Origin: Rhodococcus yananensis
Lineage (GTDB): Bacteria > Actinomycetota > Actinomycetes > Mycobacteriales > Mycobacteriaceae
Assembly: GCF_020515525.1 (NCBI RefSeq)
Contig: NZ_JAIYEP010000047.1
Coordinates: 1 to 35,482 of the forward strand
Length of the DNA: 35,482 bases
Direction of reading: 5' to 3'
Of this stretch, positions 20,026 to 27,792 are shown one piece after another. Under the pieces are notes generated by a model. The model did no database searches, was not told where the DNA came from, and saw only the letters and a program-made list of their open reading frames with translations. Position numbers and translations under genes: made by a program. Within the stretch, counting starts at the first letter, position 1. Each line of letters starts with the position of its first letter.

Positions 20026-21782
20026 CCCTTCCACTGATCGACATCGTGCCGCGCATGAAACGCATGGTGTCCGAGCCCGACGCACTACGCCCGGTCATGG
20101 TGATCGCCGCGCTGTGCGGTGTCGTCGAAGGTCTTGCCCTCGCCGCGATGCTGCCGGCGATCACCTCCCTGGCCTCCGGGGAACCGGAATGGGGTCTGGG
20201 AATCGGTGCCTGGCTCGCCGTCTTCGCCGCACTGGCCGCCGTCGGCTTCGCCCTCAACTACCGGCAGAACCAGCGTGCCTACGCCGTCGCCCTCGACTTC
20301 CTCCACAGCATCCACCGTCTGGTCGGCGACCGGGTCTCCCGACAACCACTGGGCTGGTTCGCGAAGCCGGTCGCCGGTCGACTGTCGCGGATGGTCTCCA
20401 CCGAACTGATGCAGGCCGGAGAGATCTACGCCCACATGTTCGGTCCGATGATCGCGCGGATGTCCTCCGCGACCGTGGTCGTGATCGCGGCCTGGTTCTG
20501 GGACCCCCTGCTCGGTCTGATCCTGACGATCGCCGCGCCCGTGTTCGTGGCGATCACGCTGCTGTCCACGGCGCTCACGCGCCGCGGCCGTGACCTCCAC
20601 GAACCACACGAGGTGGAACTCGCGAACCGCATCGTCGAGTACGCACGGTGCCAGGGTGCCGTGCGCTCGTGTGGGCGCAGCACAGACTTCGCCCCGTTGC
20701 GCGACGCACTCGACCACACCTACCGGGCGAAGACCCGGGCACAGTGGATCGAGACGGTCGGCCTGCTGCTCAGCGGAATGGTGACCCAGGGGGTGGTCGT
20801 CGCGCTGATCGCCGTCACCGGATCACTCGCGGTATCCGGCTCGTTGGAGCCCGTTCCGGCGTTGGCGTTCGCTGGCCTCGCGCTGCGCTTCACCTCGACC
20901 CTGTCCGCCATCACCGAGACCGCCATGGCCCTGGAGTCACGCCGACCGCTGCTCGACACGATCGACGAGGTCCTCACCGCAGCGCCGCTCCCCGAGCCGT
21001 CGGCGGCCGCGATACTGTCGCGCCCCGGCACCATCGAACTCGACGACGTCACCTTCGCGTACACGCCCGGCGCCGAGCCCGTCCTCGACGGCGTGTCGCT
21101 GACCGTCCCGGCCGGCTCGATGGTCGCGCTCGTCGGGCCGTCGGGCAGCGGCAAGACCACGATCGCGCGACTGATCAGCCGCTTCTACGATGCCGACTCC
21201 GGCACCGTGCGCGTCGGCGGCGTGCCGGTCATCGAGCAACCCACCGAGCAGCTGATGGCGCAACTGTCGATGGTCTTCCAGGACGCCTACCTGTTCGACG
21301 ACACCCTGGAGGCCAACGTCGCGGTCGGACGCGCCGACGCGAGCCGGGAAGAGATCCGGGAGGCGGCCGACCTCGCCGGTGTCACCGAGATCGTCGAGCG
21401 TCTACCCGGCGGGTGGCAGGCGCGGGTCGGCGAGGGTGGCCGCGCACTCTCCGGCGGTGAACGTCAACGCGTCGCGATCGCCCGGGCCCTGCTGAAACGA
21501 TCACCGATCGTGCTGTTCGACGAGGCCACCTCCGCGCTCGACGTGGAGAACGAAGCGAATATCGTCGCGGCGGTCGAGGCGCTGCGCACCCGGGCCACGA
21601 TCCTGATCATCGCGCACCGTCTGGACACCATCGCCGCCGCCGACCGGATCATCGCGCTCGACGACGCCGGAGGAGTGGAAGCGCAGGGCACCCACGAGCA
21701 ACTGCTCGCCGCCGGAGGAACCTACGCCCGGTTCTGGGACCGGTTGCACAGAGCGCAAGGCTGGACGCTCACCCGATCGTGA
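20022..21782 (+). CDS. ABC transporter half-molecule (IrtB/YbtQ-like), probable siderophore transporter
   Basis: A 586-aa membrane-plus-ATPase protein, the likely heterodimer partner of the preceding half-molecule. Six membrane helices lie in residues ~20-300. The ATPase has Walker A G-P-S-G-S-G-K-T-T at 372-380, Q-loop V-F-Q-D-A-Y-L, signature L-S-G-G-E-R-Q-R-V-A, Walker B I-V-L-F-D-E-A-T-S-A-L-D and H-loop A-H-R. All are intact. ATG 20022 overlaps the upstream stop (ATGA), so translation is probably coupled to the now-interrupted gene and may suffer from the frameshift. Known relatives IrtAB (mycobactin) and YbtPQ (yersiniabactin) import ferric siderophores despite an exporter fold; the same role here is inferred from the pairing and the iron box. 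An ordinary exporter is the alternative. Confidence 0.88.
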   Translation: MTLPLIDIVPRMKRMVSEPDALRPVMVIAALCGVVEGLALAAMLPAITSLASGEPEWGLGIGAWLAVFAALAAVGFALNYRQNQRAYAVALDFLHSIHRLVGDRVSRQPLGWFAKPVAGRLSRMVSTELMQAGEIYAHMFGPMIARMSSATVVVIAAWFWDPLLGLILTIAAPVFVAITLLSTALTRRGRDLHEPHEVELANRIVEYARCQGAVRSCGRSTDFAPLRDALDHTYRAKTRAQWIETVGLLLSGMVTQGVVVALIAVTGSLAVSGSLEPVPALAFAGLALRFTSTLSAITETAMALESRRPLLDTIDEVLTAAPLPEPSAAAILSRPGTIELDDVTFAYTPGAEPVLDGVSLTVPAGSMVALVGPSGSGKTTIARLISRFYDADSGTVRVGGVPVIEQPTEQLMAQLSMVFQDAYLFDDTLEANVAVGRADASREEIREAADLAGVTEIVERLPGGWQARVGEGGRALSGGERQRVAIARALLKRSPIVLFDEATSALDVENEANIVAAVEALRTRATILIIAHRLDTIAAADRIIALDDAGGVEAQGTHEQLLAAGGTYARFWDRLHRAQGWTLTRS

Positions 21783-21794
21783 CGCGCCGACCCA

Positions 21795-21826
21795 CCGGAC
21801 CCCGGCCGTTCAGTGCCGGGGACCGG
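21795..21826 (+). terminator. Hairpin after the ABC transporter pair
   Basis: CCCCGGC (21800-21806) pairs with GCCGGGG (21815-21821), extended by four more pairs (21795-21798 with 21823-21826) after one mismatch. There is no T-run. It sits between two converging genes. Confidence 0.45.
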
Positions 21827-21898
21827 GTCTGGGAGACCGACCACCGACGCCTTTCCGCGTTGACGCGGCTCGCCGCAAAGCCGGCCGCGCCCGACCGC

Positions 21899-22339
21899 TC
21901 ACTCGCCGCGGCGTCGGGCGGGGGAGGAGTCGAGCGCACGCACCAGTCCCGCCGGCGCCGTCACCCGGAACGACATGTCGAGCAGTTCCGCGATCTCCAC
22001 CCAATCCACCGCCTCCTCGCTCCCGCCGGAAGCCACGTTCCCGGACACGGTCAGATCGACCCCCACCCACCCCGCCGGCCCCAGATAGGCCGGAACGAAA
22101 CAACGTGGCTCGGACAACAGCGCGCGGCGTTCCTCGGCATCGGGCTTGACCAGAAGCGACCGCGGGTACGCCACCCGGGTGTCCTTCTCGGCTCCGCCGT
22201 ACACGGCGAACGCGGTCTTCGTGTGGAAGAAGGGCCGGCCGTGCGAGACCTTCTCGGCGGCGCCGGGGAAGGCGAGCGCGAGCGTGCGGACCCGGGCGAG
22301 CAGGGGATCGGCCTCATCGAACATGACCGGATGCGGCAT
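21899..22339 (-). CDS. MmcQ/YjbR family protein
   Basis: A 146-aa protein of the MmcQ/YjbR (CyaY-like fold, double-wing) family. The conserved H-G-R-P-F-F-H-T-K-T-A-F-A segment (residues ~33-45), P-R-S-L-L-V-K-P-D and the Y-L-G-P-A-G-W-V-G-V-D-L motif support this. Family members bind DNA in some reports, but their role is not established. The ATG at 22339 begins M-P-H-P-V-M-F-D-E-A. It converges on the ABC transporter pair and diverges from the following Nudix gene. The open frame on the opposite strand here is a shadow of this gene. Confidence 0.85.
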   Translation of the reverse strand: MPHPVMFDEADPLLARVRTLALAFPGAAEKVSHGRPFFHTKTAFAVYGGAEKDTRVAYPRSLLVKPDAEERRALLSEPRCFVPAYLGPAGWVGVDLTVSGNVASGGSEEAVDWVEIAELLDMSFRVTAPAGLVRALDSSPARRRGE

Positions 22340-22425
22340 GCCGCGAGCCTACTCCGGACGAGTGCGACCACGCGGAAGGCCGGACGGGTCGAACAACACT
22401 CACCGGAGCATCCCCCGCGCACCAT

Positions 22426-22438
22426 TCCGAATTTCGGA
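22426..22438. promoter_or_regulatory. 13-bp perfect palindrome between divergent genes
   Basis: TCCGAA-T-TTCGGA forms a perfect inverted repeat in an AT-rich patch of the 176-base gap between the YjbR-type and Nudix genes. The following ACTATACGGAAATCAAGAATAA could hold -10 elements for the Nudix gene. It could be an operator; no regulator is known. Confidence 0.35.
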
Positions 22439-22515
22439 CTATACGGAAATCAAGAATAAGCCGAACGCTCCAGTGAAGCCCGCGAACCGCCCCCGCGCGC
22501 TCTACTGTCGGAACC

Positions 22516-23142
22516 ATGCCCGCCGCCCCCACACCGGACGCTCTCGCATCGGACTCCCTCACAAGCGCCCTCTCCGCCTTCGATTCGACGCGCATCCCAC
22601 TCGACGGCCGACGCCACGCCGCCGTCGTCATCGCCATCCTCGACGACGATGCCGGAAACCCGGTCATGCCACTGACCCGCCGACCCTCCCGGCTCCGCGC
22701 ACATCCCGGACAATTCGCGCTCCCCGGTGGCGGTATCGACCCGGGGGAGACCCCCGAGGAGGCTGCGCTGCGCGAACTCCACGAAGAACTCGGACTCCGC
22801 GAGACCTCCGACAGCATCGTCGGACGGCTCGACGACTACGTCACCCGATCCGGATACGTCATGTCTCCCTTCGTCGTCAGATCGACCGCGACCATCGACA
22901 CCCTGCGTCCCAGCCCCGACGAAGTGGACGTCCTGTTCGCCGTCACCGAGAACGAACTCGATGCCGAACCCCGATTCGTCGACATCCCCGAATCGGACAA
23001 GCCCGTGATCCAATGGCCCTTCCGCGGTCATCTCATCCACGCCCCGACCGCCGCCGTCGTCTACCAATTCCGTGAGGTGGCCCTCCACCACCGCCACACT
23101 CGCATCGACGGACTCGAACAACCCGTCTTCGCCTGGCGTTGA
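22516..23142 (+). CDS. Nudix hydrolase, CoA-diphosphatase (NudL) type
   Basis: A 208-aa Nudix protein. The full canonical box runs from G72 to L94 (G-x5-E78-x7-R86-E87-L-x-E90-E91-x-G93-L). Just before it, L-T-R-R-P-S-R-L-R-A-H-P-G-Q-F-A-L-P-G-G is the extra signature of coenzyme A diphosphatases, which split CoA or its oxidised forms to 3',5'-ADP and phosphopantetheine. The CoA specificity rests on this motif alone. ATG 22516 has only a weak GGAA site. A gap of 101 bases separates it from the phosphatidyltransferase gene, with a possible promoter at its start. Confidence 0.88.
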   Translation: MPAAPTPDALASDSLTSALSAFDSTRIPLDGRRHAAVVIAILDDDAGNPVMPLTRRPSRLRAHPGQFALPGGGIDPGETPEEAALRELHEELGLRETSDSIVGRLDDYVTRSGYVMSPFVVRSTATIDTLRPSPDEVDVLFAVTENELDAEPRFVDIPESDKPVIQWPFRGHLIHAPTAAVVYQFREVALHHRHTRIDGLEQPVFAWR

Positions 23143-23165
23143 CGCGATCCCCCCGACGATATGGA
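23139..23165 (+). promoter_or_regulatory. Possible promoter of the pgsA2-like gene
   Basis: TTGACG (23139-23144, overlapping the Nudix stop) and TATGGA (23160-23165) are separated by 15 bases, shorter than the ideal 17. It lies about 80 bases before the start codon of the next gene. Confidence 0.35.
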
Positions 23166-23243
23166 AGGCTGGACCGGCCGACGTCCGGTACCGGCCGCAT
23201 CCGGAAGGACGACACGCACCGCAGACGAACGGATGACAGGACG

Positions 23244-23879
23244 ATGACCGACGTGACGGACCAGGACGCCACCGACACCGGTGCCGACCGCATCGTCACC
23301 GTCCCCAACGCACTCAGCATCCTGCGTCTGCTCGGCGTCCCACTGTTCCTCTACCTACTCCTCGGCCCCCACGCCGACGTCTGGGCCCTCCTCGTCCTCG
23401 TCGCCAGCGGCGTCACCGACTGGGCCGACGGCAAACTCGCCCGCCTCCTCGACCAGAGCTCACGACTCGGCGCCCTGCTCGACCCCTTCGTCGACCGCCT
23501 CTCCATCGTCGCCACCCTGATCGGCCTCGTCGCCCGCGGCATCCTCCCGTGGTGGATCGCCGCCGTCCTGATCGGCCGCGAACTGGTCCTCGCACCCACC
23601 CTCGTCGTCTACCGCCGTCGCGGACTACCCCCACCACAAGTCCTCTACCTCGGAAAAGGCGCCACATTCCTCCTCATGTGCGCCCTCCCGTTGCTGCTAC
23701 TCGACCTCGCCGTCCCCGCCACCTCCGTCGTCGCCCACCCCCTCGGCTGGGCCGCACTGATCTGGGGCACGACCCTGTACGTGTGGACCGCACTGCTCTA
23801 CCTCCTGCAGTGTTACCGCACCGCCCGCGCCGTACCACCACACCCGAGCGCCCCCGGCCACGGCAGGGCCACCGGATGA
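23244..23879 (+). CDS. pgsA2: CDP-alcohol phosphatidyltransferase (PgsA2-like)
   Basis: A 211-aa membrane enzyme that transfers a phosphatidyl group from CDP-diacylglycerol to an alcohol. The complete family signature D-x2-D-G-x2-A-R-x8-G-x3-D-x3-D is present with D59, D62, G63, A66, R67, G76, D80 and D84. Around it are about five to six membrane helices. The M. tuberculosis equivalent Rv1822 (pgsA2) is annotated as a phosphatidylglycerophosphate-type synthase; the true alcohol acceptor here is not shown by the sequence. ATG 23244 follows ACAGGACG. The open frame extends upstream to the Nudix stop but is not conserved in character. The DUF881 gene overlaps the stop (ATGA). Confidence 0.92.
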   Translation: MTDVTDQDATDTGADRIVTVPNALSILRLLGVPLFLYLLLGPHADVWALLVLVASGVTDWADGKLARLLDQSSRLGALLDPFVDRLSIVATLIGLVARGILPWWIAAVLIGRELVLAPTLVVYRRRGLPPPQVLYLGKGATFLLMCALPLLLLDLAVPATSVVAHPLGWAALIWGTTLYVWTALLYLLQCYRTARAVPPHPSAPGHGRATG

Positions 23880-24727
23880 GTCGACGCTGGGAACGCACAC
23901 CCCGCAACCCCGTCCCGTCCCTGCTCAAATCCCTCCTCGAGGACCACCTCGACCCCGGCTATGCCGCCGCAGCGGCCGAGCACACCACCGACCGGCCGGC
24001 CACCGCCCGCGCCTGGCTCACCGCCGGCCTGGTCGTCACCGGCGTCGTCCTCGGAGTCGCCTTCGCGCACAACCGCGCCGACGACCCCGGAACCGACGGC
24101 GCCCGCGCCGAGATCCTCGCGTCCCTCGACGCCACCGACACCCGCGTCGACACCGTCGCCGCACAACGCGATCGGCTCACCGACGCCGTCGCCGCACAAC
24201 GCGCCGAACTCGTCGCCGATGACGCCCGCGGCGCAGCCGCACTCGACGCGTTGACCGCAGCCGAGGACGCCGCCGCGACGAGTCCCGTGCACGGCCCCGG
24301 CGTGACCGTCACACTCACCGACCCCGCGGCCCGCCCCAACCTCTCCGACTCCTCCCAGCGACCGAGTACCCGTTCGGCCACGATCCTCGACCGCGACCTG
24401 CAATCCGTCGTCAACGCCCTGTGGGCGGGCGGTGCCGAAGCCGTCGCCGTCGGCGGAGTCCGCATCGGACCCGGTGTGACCATCCGCCAGGCCGGCGGCG
24501 CCATGCTCGTCGACAACCAGCCGGTCTTCTCCCCGTACACCGTCGACGCCATCGGGCCCACCACGCGGATGCACACCGACTTCGTCGTCAGCGACGCCTA
24601 CCTGAGGCTCGCAGGCATCCACCAGCTCTACGGGGTAGGTTTCACCATCACCGAGGACGCCGAACTCGAGCTACCGGCAGCCCCGGCCCGCACCGTCGAA
24701 TCAGCTCGGGAAAAGGAGACCCGGTGA
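23876..24727 (+). CDS. DUF881 membrane-anchored protein (Rv1823-like)
   Basis: A 283-aa protein with an N-terminal cytoplasmic stretch of about 45 residues, one membrane helix (46-64), an Ala/Asp/Arg-rich coiled coil (~75-125) and the DUF881 domain (H-G-P-G-V-T-V-T-L-T-D through V-G-G-V-R-I-G-P-G-V and P-Y-T-V-D-A-I-G), predicted outside the membrane. DUF881 proteins accompany division and sporulation genes in many Gram-positives, but no activity is known. ATG 23876 overlaps the phosphatidyltransferase stop; the stop overlaps the small basic protein gene. It is one of two DUF881 genes flanking that gene, suggesting a membrane complex. Confidence 0.88.
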   Translation: MSRRWERTPRNPVPSLLKSLLEDHLDPGYAAAAAEHTTDRPATARAWLTAGLVVTGVVLGVAFAHNRADDPGTDGARAEILASLDATDTRVDTVAAQRDRLTDAVAAQRAELVADDARGAAALDALTAAEDAAATSPVHGPGVTVTLTDPAARPNLSDSSQRPSTRSATILDRDLQSVVNALWAGGAEAVAVGGVRIGPGVTIRQAGGAMLVDNQPVFSPYTVDAIGPTTRMHTDFVVSDAYLRLAGIHQLYGVGFTITEDAELELPAAPARTVESAREKETR

Positions 24728-25083
24728 GACAACTCCGACACGGACACGCCCTCTACGCGGTGGCTGCTCTCGCGCTCGGCATCGTCATCGGGATCGTGTT
24801 CTCTCCCCAGGTACCCGCCGCCGTCCAGCCCTACCTGCCGATCGCCGTCGTCGCGGCCCTCGACACCGTCTTCGGCGGCCTACGCGCCTACCTCGACGAC
24901 ATCTTCGACGCGAAGGTCTTCGTCGTCTCCTTCATGTTCAACGTCCTCGTCGCCGCACTGATCGTCTGGCTCGGCGACCAGCTCGGTGTCGGTACCCAGC
25001 TGTCCACCGCCGTCATCGTCGTCCTCGGCATCCGCATCTTCGGCAACGCCGCCGCACTGCGCAGGCGACTGTTCGGAGCGTGA
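24724..25083 (+). CDS. sbp: Small basic protein, DUF1290 (Rv1824-like)
   Basis: A 119-aa integral membrane protein with four predicted helices (about 10-27, 36-53, 64-84, 91-108) and basic ends (V-R-Q-L-R-H; A-L-R-R-R-L-F-G-A). It carries the family core D-T-V-F-G-G-L-R-A-Y-L-D-D-I-F-D-A-K-V-F and F-N-V-L-V-A. The family is named after Bacillus Sbp, next to ftsAZ. GTG 24724 overlaps the DUF881 stop (GTGA). The second DUF881 gene starts six bases after the stop. Confidence 0.9.
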   Translation: MRQLRHGHALYAVAALALGIVIGIVFSPQVPAAVQPYLPIAVVAALDTVFGGLRAYLDDIFDAKVFVVSFMFNVLVAALIVWLGDQLGVGTQLSTAVIVVLGIRIFGNAAALRRRLFGA

Positions 25084-25089
25084 CCCTCC

Positions 25090-25857
25090 GTGAGTGACGA
25101 CACACCCACCGGCCGCCCGACCGGCAGCGAGCCGCCGAGCGAGGCGCGAACCACCCCACCGGGCACAGCACGGAACCGGTTGCTGTTCCCGGTGCTGGCC
25201 GGGGTGCTCATCGTGCTGCTCGGCATCGCCATCGCCACCCAGGTCCGCAGCACGGGAACCGGCGATGCCCTCGACTCCGCGCGACCCGCCGACCTCCTCG
25301 TGCTCCTCGACAACCTCAACCGCCGCGAAGCCGCGCTGCGCCAGGAGGTCAACACACTCGAACGCACCCTCGACAGCCTCCGCACGAACGGTTCCGATGC
25401 GGCGCTCGCCGAAGCGAACAGCAGGCTGCAGAACCTGTCCATCCAGCTGGGCACGGTCGCGGCCACCGGCCCGGGCGTCGTCCTCACCCTCGCCGACCCG
25501 CACCACGGCATCGGCGCGGAGATCGTCCTCGACACCATCCAGGAACTGCGCGCGGCGGGCGCCGACACCATGCAGATCGCCGGGGCGGACGGGACCGCGG
25601 TGCGGATCGGAGTCGATTCGTGGGTCACCGGCGTCGGCGGGAACATCACCGTCGACGATCGGGAACTGACGGCCCCGTACACCGTGACGGCGATCGGTGA
25701 CGGTCCCACTCTCGCGGCGGCGCTGAACATTCCCGGTGGTGTTGTCGACACGGTGTCCCGGGTCGGTGGGACACTGACCATCGAGCAGTTCGCCCAGGTC
25801 GATGTACCCGCCTTGCGGGAGATCGAACCGCGCCAATACTCTCAGCCCGGAAATTGA
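25090..25857 (+). CDS. Second DUF881 membrane-anchored protein (Rv1825-like)
   Basis: A 255-aa protein with a Pro/Thr-rich cytoplasmic start (1-30), one membrane helix (31-50), a coiled coil (~70-115, L-V-L-L-D-N-L-N-R-R-E-A-A-L-R-Q-E-V) and a DUF881 domain (G-P-G-V-V-L-T-L-A-D-P, Q-E-L-R-A-A-G-A-D, P-Y-T-V-T-A-I-G). It has the same layout as the protein two genes upstream but is clearly divergent, so the pair is an old duplication that may form a heteromer. GTG 25090 is supported by position and family start. A 46-base gap leads to gcvH. Confidence 0.88.
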   Translation: MSDDTPTGRPTGSEPPSEARTTPPGTARNRLLFPVLAGVLIVLLGIAIATQVRSTGTGDALDSARPADLLVLLDNLNRREAALRQEVNTLERTLDSLRTNGSDAALAEANSRLQNLSIQLGTVAATGPGVVLTLADPHHGIGAEIVLDTIQELRAAGADTMQIAGADGTAVRIGVDSWVTGVGGNITVDDRELTAPYTVTAIGDGPTLAAALNIPGGVVDTVSRVGGTLTIEQFAQVDVPALREIEPRQYSQPGN

Positions 25858-25903
25858 CACAGACGTTCGTACCGAATCGTCGTTGCCCCGAAAGGATCTT
25901 CGA

Positions 25904-26308
25904 GTGAGCGAGTTCGACACTCCCGCCGACCTGCGTTACACGGCGGAACACGAATGGGTGCTGCGAACCGGCGTGACCACCGCGCGGATCGGAATCACCG
26001 ACTACGCGCAGAAGCAGCTCGGCGACGTCGTGTTCGTCCAGCTTCCCGACACCGGTGCCGGAATCACCGCCGGTGACTCGTTCGGTGAGGTCGAGTCGAC
26101 GAAGAGCGTGTCCGACGTGTACGCGCCGCTGACCGCAACGGTCGTCGCTGTCAACGGCGATCTCGAGGCGAGCCCCGAACTCGTCAACAGTGCCCCGTAT
26201 GCGGGTGGCTGGCTGATCGACATCGAAGTGGCCGCGCAGGCAGATCTCGATGCGGCGTTGGAACAGGCTCTCGACGCAGCCGGATATCGCGCGATCACCG
26301 AGGGCTGA
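25904..26308 (+). CDS. gcvH: Glycine cleavage system H protein
   Basis: The lipoyl carrier that shuttles the aminomethyl group between P, T and L proteins of glycine cleavage. The 134-aa protein has the family start R-Y-T-A-E-H-E-W-V and the lipoyl-lysine site G-E-V-E-S-T-K67-S-V-S-D. GTG 25904 has GAAAGGA (25890-25896) seven bases upstream. It is separated from gcvP by garA, ftsR, a DUF151 gene and resR, and it has no riboswitch of its own, so glycine control of the two genes differs. gcvT is not in the window. Confidence 0.96.
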   Translation: MSEFDTPADLRYTAEHEWVLRTGVTTARIGITDYAQKQLGDVVFVQLPDTGAGITAGDSFGEVESTKSVSDVYAPLTATVVAVNGDLEASPELVNSAPYAGGWLIDIEVAAQADLDAALEQALDAAGYRAITEG

Positions 26309-26415
26309 CGCAGCGACCGGTAACGTACGACAACCTGCACCGGGAGCTGCACACAGGGTACCGTCGAAGTGAACGTGTGCCGTGTCGGCGCGTGGCCCCC
26401 GGCGAACGAGATCGA

Positions 26416-26442
26416 CGATCCCCCGGGCCGCCCGGGGGATCG
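26416..26442 (+). other. Perfect 12-bp hairpin in the garA leader
   Basis: CGATCCCCCGGG (26416-26427) pairs fully with CCCGGGGGATCG (26431-26442) around a CCG loop. It ends six bases before the garA ribosome binding site. No T-run follows, so it is more likely an mRNA-stabilising or processing element, or a factor-dependent terminator, than an intrinsic terminator. Confidence 0.75.
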
Positions 26443-26460
26443 AACGGAGAAGGAGAAACG

Positions 26461-26925
26461 GTGAGCGAGAACGGCAACGCGGGCTACGAAGAGACTCCGG
26501 CGGAGACCACATCGGTGTTCCGCGCGGACTTCCTCAGCGAACTGGAGAATGCGGGATCCGCGTCGACGACCGACGCACCGGTGTCGGGTGTGGAGGGGCT
26601 TCCCGCCGGATCCGCGTTGCTCGTCGTGAAGCGTGGCCCCAACGCCGGATCGCGGTTCCTGCTCGACCAGCCGACGACGTCGGCGGGTCGCCACCCGGAC
26701 AGCGACATCTTCCTCGACGACGTGACGGTCAGCCGTCGTCACGCCGAGTTCCGCCAGGACGAGGGCGATTTCCAGGTCGTCGACGTGGGCAGCCTCAACG
26801 GAACCTACGTCAATCGCGAACCCGTCGACTCCGCGGTCCTGGCGAACGGCGACGAGGTGCAGATCGGAAAGTTCCGCCTGGTGTTCCTCACCGGTCCGCG
26901 GAGCACTCAGGGCGCGGGTAGCTGA
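26461..26925 (+). CDS. garA: FHA-domain regulator GarA (OdhI)
   Basis: A cytoplasmic phospho-switch that binds and inhibits 2-oxoglutarate dehydrogenase and regulates glutamate enzymes in actinobacteria. The 154-aa protein has the N-terminal phosphorylation motif E-T-T-S-V-F-R (T16 and T17, equivalent to the PknG and PknB sites) and an FHA domain (~52-144) with G-R (76-77), S-R-R-H (91-94) and N-G-T-Y-V-N (113-118). Phosphorylation makes the FHA domain bind its own tail and turns inhibition off. GTG 26461 has a strong AGAAGGAG (26448-26455). The stop TGA shares its last base with the ftsR ATG. Confidence 0.97.
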   Translation: MSENGNAGYEETPAETTSVFRADFLSELENAGSASTTDAPVSGVEGLPAGSALLVVKRGPNAGSRFLLDQPTTSAGRHPDSDIFLDDVTVSRRHAEFRQDEGDFQVVDVGSLNGTYVNREPVDSAVLANGDEVQIGKFRLVFLTGPRSTQGAGS

Positions 26926-27662
26926 TGACGGCTGCCCACCAGCCGGCACCGGCAGGCATGTCGATCGGGTCCGTGCTCGATCGGCTGCGCCCCGAGTTCC
27001 CGGACGTGACGATCTCGAAGATCAGATTTCTGGAATCGGAAGGACTGATCAGCCCGGAACGGACACCGTCGGGGTATCGTCGCTTCTCCGTTGCGGACTG
27101 CGAGCGGTTGCGCTATGTGCTGACCGCGCAGCGCGACCAGTACCTTCCGTTGAAGGTGATCAAGGAGCAACTCGAGGCGATCGATCGCGGTGCGGCCACG
27201 GTGGGTTCCGTCGACACTCGCCCGCGGCGGCCGCGTCCCCTCGCGGTGGCCCCCGGGGAGGTCTCACCCGAGGACCTGCGCTCGGATCATCAGGTCCGCG
27301 TCGCTCGTGACGATCTGTGTGCACGCGCAGGAATCGACGTCGCGTTTCTCAACGAATTGGTCGGATCCGGACTGCTCGTACCCGGTCCCGCAGGGTATTT
27401 CGACGATGATGCGGTGCTGATGGCCCGCACGGCCAAGTCGATGTCGGAGTTCGGTCTGGAGGTTCGCCACCTGCGTGCCTTCAAGCTTGCTGCCGATCGG
27501 GAGGCGGGGCTGGTCGCGCAGATTGCGGGGCCGGTCGCGAAGGGACGCGATGCGGGGGCACGTGAACGGGCCGAGGAGATGGTGCGTGAACTCGCGGCAC
27601 TGTCGTTGACCCTCCACACCTGCCTGGTGAAGGCCGCGGTTCGGGGCGCACTCGATCGGTGA
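26925..27662 (+). CDS. ftsR: MerR-family regulator FtsR (Rv1828-like)
   Basis: A 245-aa transcription factor. A MerR-type winged helix spans about 13-85 (S-I-G-S-V-L-D-R-L-R-P-E-F-P-D-V-T-I-S-K-I-R-F-L-E, then G-Y-R-R-F), followed by a linker and a second winged-helix-like region with effector-type helices (~120-240). In C. glutamicum the orthologue FtsR activates ftsZ; Rv1828 is the M. tuberculosis member. It has no Cys cluster for metal. ATG 26925 overlaps the garA stop, tying it to nutrient signalling. A GC-rich hairpin follows the stop. Confidence 0.92.
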   Translation: MTAAHQPAPAGMSIGSVLDRLRPEFPDVTISKIRFLESEGLISPERTPSGYRRFSVADCERLRYVLTAQRDQYLPLKVIKEQLEAIDRGAATVGSVDTRPRRPRPLAVAPGEVSPEDLRSDHQVRVARDDLCARAGIDVAFLNELVGSGLLVPGPAGYFDDDAVLMARTAKSMSEFGLEVRHLRAFKLAADREAGLVAQIAGPVAKGRDAGARERAEEMVRELAALSLTLHTCLVKAAVRGALDR

Positions 27663-27665
27663 GGG

Positions 27666-27701
27666 CCGATCCGCCGGTCCCTTCCGGGACCGGCCGATCG
27701 G
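27666..27701 (+). terminator. Hairpin after ftsR
   Basis: CCGGTCCC (27674-27681) pairs with GGGACCGG (27686-27693) around TTCC, flanked by CCGAT/ATCGG arms. It has no T-run. It lies four bases after the ftsR stop and may end the garA-ftsR transcript. Confidence 0.5.
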
Positions 27702-27792
27702 CACCTGACGGACCCTGCGCGAGCACACTAGACTTCAGGCAGAACGTGTCAGGGTGGTTCGCCACTGACGGTCAGCGGACGGAGGCACCGCG

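Noticed and set aside
21779-22459. A 226-codon plus-strand frame after the ABC pair
   Set aside because: It is the opposite-strand shadow of the MmcQ/YjbR-type gene, whose translation shows the family motifs.
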